Under the pieces are notes generated by a model. The model saw only the letters and a program-made list of their open reading frames with translations. It was not told where the DNA came from and did no database searches. This document shows, piece after piece, positions 39,624 to 48,468 of a stretch of 64,000 bases of DNA (position 1 is the stretch's first letter; each line of letters begins with the position of its first letter). The translations under genes were made by a program, and so were the position numbers. The DNA is from Gemmatimonadota bacterium (GTDB lineage: Bacteria; Gemmatimonadota; Gemmatimonadetes; Gemmatimonadales; Gemmatimonadaceae), in NCBI GenBank assembly GCA_021413975.1, contig JAIOPJ010000001.1, positions 1 to 64,000 of the forward strand, read 5' to 3'.

Positions 39624-41779
39624 GGCCGCGCTCCCGGTGGCGGTTGCCGGAGTTCCAGCAACAACGTCTGTGCCTTCTCGTACGTCGGGGCGCCCTCTAG
39701 CACGGCGAGCACTTCGCGGCGCGCGCCCGCGCGGTCACCGGCCGCGAGCAACGCGCGCGCGAGCTCGACGCGCGCCGCCAGCACGTCGGACGGGCCGAGC
39801 GCGATCACCGCGCGACGCTCGCGCACCGCCTTCCCGGCGATCCCCGCCCGCGTCGCCGCCTCGGCGAGCTTCACGTGCACCGCTTGATCGTAGGGCCAGA
39901 TCCAGATCATCCGTTCGAGCAAGTTCACGAGTGCGGTGTCGTCATGCGCACGCTCGGCACGCGTGACCTCTCGCTGCAGCGGTTCGAGGTCGGCGTCCCC
40001 TGCGGGGAGGTCCGCTTCGTGCGCATCGGCGAAGCGTGCCCGCACCCAGGTGTCGAATCGCTCGTCGAGCGCGGCCTCGTCGAGCTTGAGCGCGCGCCGG
40101 AACACCTCGGCGTTCGTGAGGCCGTCGCGCCAGGCACGGAGCATGTCGCCGAGCGCCTTGGGACCGAACTCGGCCTCGAGCATCTCGCAGACGAGCGAGG
40201 CGTGGTAGTAGCTCAGCCCCACCTCGGCCGGCGTCCGCGGGCGGACGAATCCGTCATTGAGCTGGCTCACCGGGCGCAGCGCGCCCGTCTTGAGCGCAGC
40301 CAGGTAGGCCGGCGAGGCCAGTGCCCCCCACCCTGCGCGTGCTCGACGCTCCTCGAGCACCGAGGCCCCCTCGGAGAACCAACGCGGCACGCGATTGTCC
40401 GAGAGACCGAGCGTGAAGGTGTGCGCCAACTCGTGCCACGAGGTCGATCCCCAATTGAAGGTCCCGGGGTCACGCGCGGACGGTGCGTCGATCGCGAGCA
40501 GATGACCGAAGCTCACCCCCAGCGCGCCGAGTCCGGTGAGTCCGACGGTGCGGACCGAGAAGTCGGCGCTGCGCGGGTAGATCTCGAGCCGTACCGGCAC
40601 CTGCGGCCGGAAGTCGTACCGGGCGGAGAGCTTCTCATACGCCTCCTCGAGCAGCGGCGAGAGGTACGGCAGCAGGATCTCCGCCTCGCGCGCCGAGGTC
40701 ACGAACTCGAATCGCCCCATCCGCACCGTGCGGAAGCCCGCCAGGACGTCGAGCAGGTCGAGCGTGTTCTTGTGCCAGAGATTGAAGGGATCGATCGCGA
40801 AGGCGCGTTCGATCTGCGCGCGCCCCGCGGCGATGTCGCCGGTGCGCAGGCGGTTCGTCCCGAGCGCGCCGAGGGCGGGAACGGAGAGCGGATCGAGTTC
40901 GAGCGCGCGCGCCGCGAACCGTTCGGCGTCCGCATAGCGACGCTGGCGCGCGGCGGCCTCCGAGAGCGTCACATAGAAGGCCGCGGGCTTCGCGGCCACG
41001 CGCTCCGCCTGCACGAGCGCGGCCCGGAACGCGGCGGAGTCGCCCGCGATCCAGGCCACCGCGCCGATCACGGCCCACGCGTCGAGCGCCTCGGGGTCGA
41101 TCGCGAGCGCGCGCCGCGCGGCGGCCTGCGCCGAGTCGTTCCGCTCGGCCTCGAGGTGGAGCGTCGCGATGAAGAGGTGCGCGGGGGCGAGTCGCGCGTC
41201 GGCGGCGATCGCCTCGCGCGCCTTGGCGAGGGCATCGCCCTTGCCCGTGAACTCCATCACGCGGGCCGTTCCGAGCAGGGCCCACGCGTTCTTCGGATGG
41301 CGACGCAACACCGACTCGTAGCCTTGCGTCGCGTCGGGCGCCACGAACTTCTCGAGGAGCAGGTCCGACGCGCGCAGAGCCGCTTCGTCGAACGTGGAGT
41401 CGGCGGCGGTACCGGAGTCGAACGCGCGCAGGGCGTTGCGGACCGCGTTCGCGTCGCCGGACGAGACGATCAGGTACGCGCGACCGGCCGCCACGTGATC
41501 CCGCGCCGTCCAGGTCCCGGCGCGGCGCTCGTACTCCGCGACGAGTGCTGCGGCGTCACGCTCCGCGAGCGCGCGGTCCCCGCGGCGCAAAGCGAGCTCG
41601 GCACGCTCCACGCGCGCGGTCCGGTCGGACGCTGTGCGGTCGGGCGCGGACTGCGCGCCCGCGACGGCGTTCGTCGCGGCCGTCGCGATACCGATCAGGG
41701 CGACCATGGTCAGCAGCCGCATGCCAAGCGCGACAGTGCGCATCGCGCCTGTCGCCGAAGCGTCCATCGCGCCGCTCAT
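39620..41779 (-). CDS. Exported TPR protein with peptidase-MA-like domain
   Basis: 719 residues from the ATG at 41779, overlapping the caspase-like gene stop (ATGA). A signal peptide (core LLTMVALIGIATAATNAVAG) leads into TPR-like repeats over about 60-330 (AREAIAADARLAPAHLFIAT, ARALELDPLSVPALGALGTN). A gluzincin domain follows: HExxH as HELAH near residue 448, with downstream NRVPRWFSEGASVLEE supplying the third ligand glutamate. C-terminal TPRs complete it. Predicted periplasmic or surface zinc metalloprotease of the peptidase MA group, partner of an envelope complex. Confidence 0.78.
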   Translation of the reverse strand: MSGAMDASATGAMRTVALGMRLLTMVALIGIATAATNAVAGAQSAPDRTASDRTARVERAELALRRGDRALAERDAAALVAEYERRAGTWTARDHVAAGRAYLIVSSGDANAVRNALRAFDSGTAADSTFDEAALRASDLLLEKFVAPDATQGYESVLRRHPKNAWALLGTARVMEFTGKGDALAKAREAIAADARLAPAHLFIATLHLEAERNDSAQAAARRALAIDPEALDAWAVIGAVAWIAGDSAAFRAALVQAERVAAKPAAFYVTLSEAAARQRRYADAERFAARALELDPLSVPALGALGTNRLRTGDIAAGRAQIERAFAIDPFNLWHKNTLDLLDVLAGFRTVRMGRFEFVTSAREAEILLPYLSPLLEEAYEKLSARYDFRPQVPVRLEIYPRSADFSVRTVGLTGLGALGVSFGHLLAIDAPSARDPGTFNWGSTSWHELAHTFTLGLSDNRVPRWFSEGASVLEERRARAGWGALASPAYLAALKTGALRPVSQLNDGFVRPRTPAEVGLSYYHASLVCEMLEAEFGPKALGDMLRAWRDGLTNAEVFRRALKLDEAALDERFDTWVRARFADAHEADLPAGDADLEPLQREVTRAERAHDDTALVNLLERMIWIWPYDQAVHVKLAEAATRAGIAGKAVRERRAVIALGPSDVLAARVELARALLAAGDRAGARREVLAVLEGAPTYEKAQTLLLELRQPPPGARP

Positions 41780-42747
41780 GGCCGCCCCCCCACCGCGCGG
41801 ATCGCCGCCGACTTCTCCGCGATCGCGACCAGGAGCCGTTCGAGTTCGCGCTCGTAGTCGGCCTCGGGCATCGCGGCCTTGCGCGACCGCAACTTCTCCA
41901 ACTCCTCCTCCAGCGCCTTCCGCTCGGCGACCAGCGCGACCACCCGCGGATCCCCGCTCGAGGCCGCCGCCGCATAGACCGTGCGTGCCGCGAGCACCGA
42001 GTCGCTCACCACCGCATGCTCGGTGAGCATCCGGCGCTGGGTCTCGTAGCCCTTCGCCACCTCCCGCACGGCGAAGGCGAACGACTCCATCACCGTCGTG
42101 CGGCCATCCTTGTCGGCGTCGGCCTCGCTGCTCGCGAGCCCCCTCACGAACTCTCCCGCGAAGAGCGACTCGTTGCGCTCGAAGGCCGTACGCGTGGCGG
42201 TGACGACCACGCGACCGGGGCCCTTGAGCACCCCGGCGAAATCGCCGCTCGCACTCGCGCCGACGACGAAGACGACGGTCTGCCGCGCGAAGCCGGAGAT
42301 CCAGGCGGCATATTCCGCCGCGGTCGGATCGGCCCCGGGAAGGTTCACGCGCGAGGCCGGGCCTTCGCCACTGCCATGACCGATCAGCACGACCACGACC
42401 AGATCACCGGGACCGACGCGCCGCGAGAGCGCGACGAAGGCCGCGCCCACCGATTCCCTGCTCGCGCGCCCCGCGATCCGCCGGGCGTCCTTCGCCGGAT
42501 CCTCGGCGAGCCAGGTGAGACTCGAATCGGCCACGCGCCACTGCGTGCGCGCCACGTCGTACAGCTGCGTGCCCTGCTTCACGAACGCGTCGGAGTACTG
42601 GGGCTCGCCGCCGAGTCCGGTCACGAGGAGCAGATGCGTGCGCTGCGCCCCGAGCGGGGCGGCCGCGAGCAGGAGTCCCAGCGCCGCGGGGCGCAGGTGG
42701 ATGACGAGGTCGCGGAACGACCGGCACGGCAGCGCGTGCGCGATCAT
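41776..42747 (-). CDS. Exported caspase-like (clan CD) protein, catalytic Cys replaced by Ser
   Basis: 323 residues from the ATG at 42747, which overlaps the vWA gene stop (ATGA). Signal peptide core AALGLLLAAAPLGAQ. The caspase/legumain-like fold is suggested by GDLVVVVLIGHGSGEG, with the catalytic-type His124-Gly, and by the following strand TVVFVVGASASGDF. There the usual AC-x-SG cysteine position holds Ser165. A C-terminal coiled coil (AERKALEEELEKLRSRKAAM) ends the protein. As written it should lack cysteine protease activity; it may be a scaffold, or a serine variant. Family call is moderate. Confidence 0.65.
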   Translation of the reverse strand: MIAHALPCRSFRDLVIHLRPAALGLLLAAAPLGAQRTHLLLVTGLGGEPQYSDAFVKQGTQLYDVARTQWRVADSSLTWLAEDPAKDARRIAGRASRESVGAAFVALSRRVGPGDLVVVVLIGHGSGEGPASRVNLPGADPTAAEYAAWISGFARQTVVFVVGASASGDFAGVLKGPGRVVVTATRTAFERNESLFAGEFVRGLASSEADADKDGRTTVMESFAFAVREVAKGYETQRRMLTEHAVVSDSVLAARTVYAAAASSGDPRVVALVAERKALEEELEKLRSRKAAMPEADYERELERLLVAIAEKSAAIRAVGGRP

Positions 42748-45023
42748 GCGAGCCCCCGCGAGCGCCGCAGCGCCCACTCGCCGCCCAGCAGGAGCGCCAG
42801 CACGAGGAACACGATCGGCATGTCCCAGAGATCGAGCGCCTCGCGCACCGTGACGCCGCTCTCGGTGAAGATCACGTCGTCGGCGAGCCGTTCCGCCTGC
42901 GCGAGCGGATAGTAGCGACCGCCCGTCTCCAGCGCGATCCGCCGCAGGAGCGGCGCGCGCAACTCGGCCTGCTCAACGTCCGCGCCCTGTTCGTCCGCGA
43001 GCAACGCCGCGGCCGGACCGCGCGTGGTGTCGCGCCCGCGACGGGCCTCGGCGCCGATCGAGTAGACGCCCGCCTCCTCGGCGACGAACCGGCCCGAGTA
43101 GACGCCGTTCTCCGAGAGTGCCCACTCGAGCGGCACGTCCGTGACGCGACCGCCCGGCGTGGTGATCGTCGCGGTGACCGCCGCATCGTTCACGTCGAGG
43201 TACTGCGCGTCGGCGACGCGCACCCGCAACTCCACCGGCTCGCCGGGGGCCACGCGCGAGGGCACGACGGTCACCTCGACGCGCTCCGGGCTCTCCTCAG
43301 TGAGCGAACGCGCGAGCTGCCGCCAGAGCGTGACGTGCGTGAGGTCCTCGACCGCCATGTCGGCGTGCATCCGCCAGAGCCAGCTGTCCTGCGGAGCGAA
43401 GACCGTCGCGGTGCCGCGTCCGAAACGCTGGGTGGAGAGGATCGGCTGGTCGACGCTCTCGCCCGTGCGACGGCCGGTCAGCAGCGCGGTCGCGCCCGGA
43501 CGCAGCGAACCGAGTGCATTGACCACGGTCAGCGCCGGCAGGGAGTCCCATTTGCGCATCGAGGCCGAATCGTTCGCCCCGAGGCTCAGCGCCGCGAGCG
43601 CGAGTCCGGCGCCGGTCGGACGCACACGCAGTTCGATCGGTGCCGCCTCCTCCGCGCGCGGCGCACGGTCGAGCGCGATCGGCAGGACCTCGGCGACCGG
43701 CGTCCCGCGGTAGCCACCCTCGGCGAACGCGGCGCGGCCGCCAAGGGCCATGAGTCCGCCGCCGCGCTGGCTCACGAACTCCGCGAGCATCCGGAGCTGG
43801 TCGGGCGAGAAGAAGGCCGCCTCGATACTGCCGATGATCAGGCCGCGATAGGCGAAGAGCTCCTCGCGACTGGTCGGGAAGCCGCCGGCGAGCTCGAGCG
43901 AGTCCCGCACGCCGAGCCGCAGGAACTTCTGGTCGGCACTCCGCAGCAACGCGACCAGCTGCAGCGCGCTGTCGGTCGCGATTGCACGGCGCACGAAGCC
44001 GAGCTCGGGGCGCGGCTCCCCTTCCACGTAGAGGATCCGATCGGGGCCCGACCGCACCTGGACGATCCCGTGCGCCTCGTTGTTCTCGGTGACCGTCTCG
44101 CCGTCCAGGGCCGGGGTGCGCACGGTGATGCGATGCGTCCCCGGTGCGAGCTCGGCCAGCCGCAGCCGTGCGCGCATCGTCTCCACGCGCGCCGGCAACG
44201 TCACGGTCTCGGTCGCCACGACCCGGCCATCGGCCTCGGCGGTGAGCGTCACGCGTTCGCCGGCCACGCCGCGCAAGCGGAGCGTGACGTCGGCGAGGAG
44301 GTTCGCGCCTGCGAGCGGGCGCGCCGGGAGCTGGACGCGTTCGATCGCGATGTCTCGCGCGAAACGCTCCGCGCCGGCGCCGACCGTGTAGACCGGGATG
44401 CGACGCGCTTTCAGAGCGAGCACCGCGGGGTCCAGTTCGCGTCCAGCGTTGTCGGCTCCGTCGGTCACGACGATCAGGCCGGCGAGCGGCGTCCCGGCGA
44501 GCTCCTGCCGCGCCCCGTCGAGCGCTCCCGCGAGATCGGTGCGCGTACCGAGGGTGCGCGATCCGGCGGCGGAGCTCGCAGGCCGCACGTCGGCAGCGAA
44601 GCGGTAGAAGCGCAGCGCGAATCGGTCGGCGAGCGCGCGCACGAGCGCCGTGGAGTCCGCGAAGGCCCGCTCCGCCAGCGCGGCGCGCGAGGTCGTTCCG
44701 TCGTCGCGCAGCGCCATCGAGCGGGAGTCGTCGAGGAGGACCGCCAGCACGTTCCGCTGCGTCACCGCGCTGGCGACGACGAGCGTGGGGCGCGCGAGAC
44801 AGGCCACGACGATGAGCAGCGCCCCCAGCCGCAATGCGCCGAGAACGAGGCGGTGCGGACGCGAGAGTCCGGTCACGCGCGAGTAGGACCAGACGGTGAC
44901 GCCGAGGGCGGCGATGCCGGCCAGCACGATCGTCCACGCCGGCAGCACGGGACTCCAGACGACGTCCCCTCGCTCCCAGACCCGCGACGGATACTTCAGG
45001 AGGAAGGTGAGGAGGGCGTCCAT
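42744..45023 (-). CDS. vWA / GATase1-like membrane protein, first gene of the MoxR operon
   Basis: 759 residues from the ATG at 45023. Two N-terminal helices (AWTIVLAGIAALGVTVWSYS; LVLGALRLGALLIVVACLAR) precede a vWA domain with MIDAS DDSRS (Asp98, Ser100, Ser102) and VVTDGADN. A beta-sandwich (LAPGTHRITVRTPALDGE) and a GATase1-like domain follow (YRGLIIGSIEAAFFSPDQLR, SQRGGGLMALGG), then a C-terminal helix ([20 protein letters not shown]). Same overall plan as the BatA-type protein downstream, so the operon holds two paralogue-like copies. A TACATT -10 candidate lies at 45076-45071. Confidence 0.82.
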   Translation of the reverse strand: MDALLTFLLKYPSRVWERGDVVWSPVLPAWTIVLAGIAALGVTVWSYSRVTGLSRPHRLVLGALRLGALLIVVACLARPTLVVASAVTQRNVLAVLLDDSRSMALRDDGTTSRAALAERAFADSTALVRALADRFALRFYRFAADVRPASSAAGSRTLGTRTDLAGALDGARQELAGTPLAGLIVVTDGADNAGRELDPAVLALKARRIPVYTVGAGAERFARDIAIERVQLPARPLAGANLLADVTLRLRGVAGERVTLTAEADGRVVATETVTLPARVETMRARLRLAELAPGTHRITVRTPALDGETVTENNEAHGIVQVRSGPDRILYVEGEPRPELGFVRRAIATDSALQLVALLRSADQKFLRLGVRDSLELAGGFPTSREELFAYRGLIIGSIEAAFFSPDQLRMLAEFVSQRGGGLMALGGRAAFAEGGYRGTPVAEVLPIALDRAPRAEEAAPIELRVRPTGAGLALAALSLGANDSASMRKWDSLPALTVVNALGSLRPGATALLTGRRTGESVDQPILSTQRFGRGTATVFAPQDSWLWRMHADMAVEDLTHVTLWRQLARSLTEESPERVEVTVVPSRVAPGEPVELRVRVADAQYLDVNDAAVTATITTPGGRVTDVPLEWALSENGVYSGRFVAEEAGVYSIGAEARRGRDTTRGPAAALLADEQGADVEQAELRAPLLRRIALETGGRYYPLAQAERLADDVIFTESGVTVREALDLWDMPIVFLVLALLLGGEWALRRSRGLA

Positions 45024-45070
45024 GGTGTCCGAGTACGCGGGCGACGGGATGGTCGCTGGGGCGGCAGGCG

Positions 45071-45076
45071 AATGTA
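45071..45076 (-). promoter_or_regulatory. Candidate -10 element for the MoxR-vWA operon
   Basis: TACATT on the minus strand, about 48 bp upstream of the ATG at 45023, in the 132-bp divergent interval facing the FAD oxidoreductase gene. No convincing -35 box is seen. Confidence 0.3.
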
Positions 45077-45155
45077 GCGTCGGTGCACGGGTACCGCCTC
45101 CGCGCGCACCTTGGCATCTTCCGTTCGTACCCAGGAGTCCCGGGAGCGTTGCCAG

Positions 45156-46436
45156 GTGCGGATCGGAATGGAAGTGGCCGTCGTCGGCGGCGGGATCGCG
45201 GGGCTCTCGGCCGCCTGGCGCCTGAGCGCGCACCATCGCGTCACGCTCCTCGAGCGTCACGCGGTGGCGGGCATGGATGCGCACTCGCTCGACCTCGAGC
45301 ACGATGGCCGCACCACCCGCATCGACGTGCCGCTCCGGGTGATCTACGAGGGATACTATCCGACGCTGATCGGACTCTATCAGGCCGTCGGCGTCGAGCT
45401 CGAACGCACCAACTACGCGGGGTCGTTCAGCGAGCTCGACGGGCCCGTGTACTATCGCTATGCGAACCTGATCGTCGGCGGACGATCCGTGCCGCTCCCG
45501 GCATTGCCGCTCGGCCGCGCGTCGCTGCGGATCAACCGGGACCTGTTGCGCTTCTTCCGCATGGCACCGCGCGCGCTCGAGACGCTCGGCGAGAGCGAGG
45601 AGCCGCTGGGCAGTTGGCTCGGGCGCGCCTTCCTCGGCACGGAGTTCACCGAGGGATTCCTCATCCCGACCTTCGCGACCGTCTGCACCTGCAGCAGTGC
45701 GTCGGTGCGGTCGTACCCGGCGCGCGTGATCCTCGAGTACCTCACGCGCGGCCTCACCTTCGGCGGCGTGCGCCGGGTGGTGATGGGCACGCGCGAGGTG
45801 GTGAAGCGACTCACCGCGCCCCTGGCCGAGGTGCGCTGCGGGGTGCAGGTCCGCTCGATCAGGCCCGACGCCGATGGCGTGAGCATCGCCTGGCAGGGAG
45901 GCGAGCAGCGGTTCGATCAGGTGGTGGTCGCCACGCAGGCGAACCAGGCCAGCGGCATGCTCGACGCCGCGTATCGCCGCGAACGCGACGCGCTCGCGCG
46001 GTTCGCCTACGAGCCGAGCGAGGTGACGGTGCACACCGACGCGCGCCTCGCGCCGCGTGAGCGACGGCACTGGGCACCGGTGAACCTCGTGGTGAGTCGC
46101 GAGCACGACAAGCCGATGGCGACCATCTGGATGAATCGGGTGCAACCGTCGCTGCGCCGGCTCGCGCCGGTCTTCCAGACCTGGAACCCGATCATCGCGC
46201 CGCATCCGGACACGGTGAAGGCGCATGCGCTCTTCGAACGGCCGCTCGTGAACGCGGCCTCACTCGTCGGTGCGCGGGAGATGTCGCTGTTGCACGCGCA
46301 GCCGGACCGGCGGATCTGGTTCTGCGGATCGTATCTCGGCCCCGGGATCCCGCTGCTCGAGAGTGCGACCGCCACCGCGGCGCGGGTCGTGGCGGCGATC
46401 GACCGTCAGTCGGTCGCGTCGGCGAACGCGGCCTAG
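45156..46436 (+). CDS. FAD-dependent oxidoreductase (amine oxidase / protoporphyrinogen-oxidase-like)
   Basis: 426 residues from the GTG at 45156 (GGGAG about ten bases upstream); ATG 45168 is an alternative. The N-terminal dinucleotide-binding motif is VAVVGGGIAGLSAAWRL, followed by the acidic residue in VTLLERH. A substrate-domain insertion and the C-terminal FAD-contact IWFCGSYLGPGIPLLESA complete an amine-oxidase-type fold. A possible relative of flavin proteins acting on lipids or carotenoids; substrate not predictable. Its stop overlaps the convergent DinB gene stop by 4 bp. Confidence 0.78.
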   Translation: MRIGMEVAVVGGGIAGLSAAWRLSAHHRVTLLERHAVAGMDAHSLDLEHDGRTTRIDVPLRVIYEGYYPTLIGLYQAVGVELERTNYAGSFSELDGPVYYRYANLIVGGRSVPLPALPLGRASLRINRDLLRFFRMAPRALETLGESEEPLGSWLGRAFLGTEFTEGFLIPTFATVCTCSSASVRSYPARVILEYLTRGLTFGGVRRVVMGTREVVKRLTAPLAEVRCGVQVRSIRPDADGVSIAWQGGEQRFDQVVVATQANQASGMLDAAYRRERDALARFAYEPSEVTVHTDARLAPRERRHWAPVNLVVSREHDKPMATIWMNRVQPSLRRLAPVFQTWNPIIAPHPDTVKAHALFERPLVNAASLVGAREMSLLHAQPDRRIWFCGSYLGPGIPLLESATATAARVVAAIDRQSVASANAA

Positions 46437-47008
46437 CTCCCGCCCCAGACGCGCTCTGCCTGTTCGATGTGCCGGAGTGCGTGCCGGACCATGATGCGCA
46501 ACGACGAGTAGCCGTCGTAGAACATCCCGGGCGCGAACGGCGACTCGATCCGCACCCGATCGATCGGCAACGAAGCCGCTTCGCGCAGCAGCCCGCGCTC
46601 GGCCCCCTGCCACTCCGCGAACTCCTTCAGGATCGCCCCGCGCGGGAGAGCGCCCTGTGGGATGAACGGCGCGGGCGTCCTCACCCGTCCCAGGCGAAAG
46701 CGACCGAGGCGCGGCAACGGCCCGACCATCGCAGTGAGGATCGCCCCGAAGATGCTCGCCTTGTAGCGTGCCGGCGCCGCCCCGAGCGCGCGCGCCTCGG
46801 TCCAGGCCGATCGCAGTCGAGGCACCATCGCCGCCGACGAGAGGTTGAGATGCGCGAAGCACTCGGCGACCGACCACGATGCCGCGTCGTTGCGCCGGGC
46901 CCAGCGTGCGTCCGGCGTCGCCGCGAGCAGTCGGAGCACGCGGCCGTCGAGTCGATCGTGCTCGTGCGCGATCGCGGCGAGTTGCGGCGGGATGGACTCG
47001 GCACCCAT
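46433..47008 (-). CDS. DinB-fold protein
   Basis: 191 residues with a four-helix DinB/YfiT-like bundle. Metal-ligand-type histidines occur at ECFAHLNLS (near residue 53), MVRHALRH and HIEQAERV near the C-terminus. In this superfamily the three histidines bind a divalent metal; members include thiol-dependent transferases. Start ATG 47008, preceded by TAGATT only nine bases away, so the message may be leaderless. Confidence 0.75.
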   Translation of the reverse strand: MGAESIPPQLAAIAHEHDRLDGRVLRLLAATPDARWARRNDAASWSVAECFAHLNLSSAAMVPRLRSAWTEARALGAAPARYKASIFGAILTAMVGPLPRLGRFRLGRVRTPAPFIPQGALPRGAILKEFAEWQGAERGLLREAASLPIDRVRIESPFAPGMFYDGYSSLRIMVRHALRHIEQAERVWGGS

Positions 47009-47013
47009 ACGGG

Positions 47014-47023
47014 TTAGAATCTA
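47014..47023. promoter_or_regulatory. Overlapping divergent -10 elements
   Basis: TTAGAATCTA reads TAGAAT on the plus strand (for the M20 amidohydrolase, about 60 nt before its ATG) and TAGATT on the minus strand (for the DinB gene, 9 nt before its ATG). No obvious -35 box on either side. Confidence 0.45.
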
Positions 47024-47079
47024 CCCAGGGCGCGCGTCTCCCGCGCTCCCCTCCCCCACCGCTCCGCAGAGGCCGACCG

Positions 47080-48408
47080 ATGCTCCGTCGCTCCAGCCGC
47101 ACCTTCACGCTCGTGGTCGGACTCGCCACAGTCGCGGTCACGGCCGGCGCCCAGCCCTCGCGCCTGTACGCCGAGCTCGATCGCCGCGTCACCGAGGTGA
47201 ATCCGAAGGTCGTCGCCTGGCGGCGCGACATCCACGAGCACCCCGAGCTCGGCATGCAGGAGACGCGCACGGCAGCGCTCGTCGCGGCGCATCTGCGCGG
47301 CCTCGGGATGGAGGTGCGCACCGGCGTCGGCGGCACCGGCGTGATCGGCGTCCTTCGTGGTGGGAGGCCGGGCAAGGTGGTCGCGCTGCGGGCCGACATG
47401 GACGCGCTGCCGGTGACCGAGATGACCGACCTGCCGTTCAAGTCGCGCGTGCGGACGCAGTGGAACGGCATGGACGTGGGCGTGATGCACGCCTGCGGGC
47501 ATGACAACCACGTCTCGATCCTCATGGGCACCGCCGAGGTGCTCGCGGGGATGAAGGCGCAGCTCCCGGGCACGGTGGTGTTCATCTTCCAGCCCGCCGA
47601 GGAGGGCCCGGGCGGCGCGGAACCGATGATCCGCGCGGGCGCACTCGAGAATCCGAAGGTCGACGCGATCTTCGGCCTGCATGTGTGGCCCGGCGCCGCC
47701 GGCAACGTGTTCATCCGTCCCGGTGCCACGATGGCGGCCGGCAACGAACTCCAGATCAAGGTGCGCGGCAAGCAGACGCACGGCGCCGCGCCCTGGGGCG
47801 GCGTCGACCCGATCGTGGTCGGCGCGCAGATCGTGCTCGGCCTGCAGACCGTCGTGAGCCGTCAGGTCAACATCACCGAACTGCCGGCGATCGTCACGGT
47901 CGCGCAGTTCAACGGCGGCATCCGCTCCAACATCATCCCGGACACGGTGATGCTCGTCGGGACGATCCGCACCTTCGGCGCCGCGCAGCAGAAGTTGATC
48001 TTCGAGCGCGTGCGGCGCACCGCCGAGGGGATCGCCGCGAGCGCCGGCGCGACCGTCGAGGTCACCCTCACCACGGGCTATCCGGTGACCGAGAACAACG
48101 CGGCCCTCACCGAGCAGATGATGCCGTCCATCCGCCGCGCGGTCGGCGCCGATCGCGTCGGCGTCGCGCCGATGGTCACCGGGTCCGAGGACTTCTCGTA
48201 CTTCCAGGAGAAGGTCCCCGGCGTCTTCCTGTTCCTCGGCGTGACGCCGCGTGACCAGGACTACACCAAGGCCGCGCAGAACCACTCGCCCTACTTCTTC
48301 GCCGACGAGTCCGCACTGCCGGCCGGCGTGCGCACGCTCTCGTCCCTCGCGCTCGACTTCCTCACCGGCACGACGCCTCCGGCGACGGCGACGCGCGCCG
48401 GGATGTGA
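47080..48408 (+). CDS. Exported M20 family amidohydrolase
   Basis: 442 residues with a signal peptide (core FTLVVGLATVAVTAGAQPS). M20D family landmarks: HEHPELGMQE, the metal-binding LRADMDALPV, HACGHDNHVSILMGTA, catalytic EEGPGGAEPMI, GLHVWPGAAGN, and the dimerisation-domain KVRGKQTHGAAPWGGVDPI. These hydrolyse N-acyl amino acids, indole-acetyl conjugates or similar amides; exact substrate unknown. Export is notable because many homologues are cytosolic. A strong hairpin follows the stop codon. Confidence 0.92.
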   Translation: MLRRSSRTFTLVVGLATVAVTAGAQPSRLYAELDRRVTEVNPKVVAWRRDIHEHPELGMQETRTAALVAAHLRGLGMEVRTGVGGTGVIGVLRGGRPGKVVALRADMDALPVTEMTDLPFKSRVRTQWNGMDVGVMHACGHDNHVSILMGTAEVLAGMKAQLPGTVVFIFQPAEEGPGGAEPMIRAGALENPKVDAIFGLHVWPGAAGNVFIRPGATMAAGNELQIKVRGKQTHGAAPWGGVDPIVVGAQIVLGLQTVVSRQVNITELPAIVTVAQFNGGIRSNIIPDTVMLVGTIRTFGAAQQKLIFERVRRTAEGIAASAGATVEVTLTTGYPVTENNAALTEQMMPSIRRAVGADRVGVAPMVTGSEDFSYFQEKVPGVFLFLGVTPRDQDYTKAAQNHSPYFFADESALPAGVRTLSSLALDFLTGTTPPATATRAGM

Positions 48409-48417
48409 CGGGAACGA

Positions 48418-48452
48418 ACGCGGGGCGTGCGCCGGTGGCGCACGCCCCGCGT
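48418..48452. terminator. Bidirectional terminator hairpin
   Basis: Perfect 16-bp arms (ACGCGGGGCGTGCGCC at 48418-48433 and its complement at 48437-48452) with a 3-nt loop. It lies between the convergent amidohydrolase gene and the cytochrome c maturation operon. Confidence 0.7.
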
Positions 48453-48468
48453 CCCGTTCGCTGACGCG

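Noticed and set aside
42744-46226. N-terminal extension of the vWA protein to 46226
   Set aside because: The extension is antisense to the FAD oxidoreductase gene; the ATG at 45023 gives a proper membrane-protein N-terminus.
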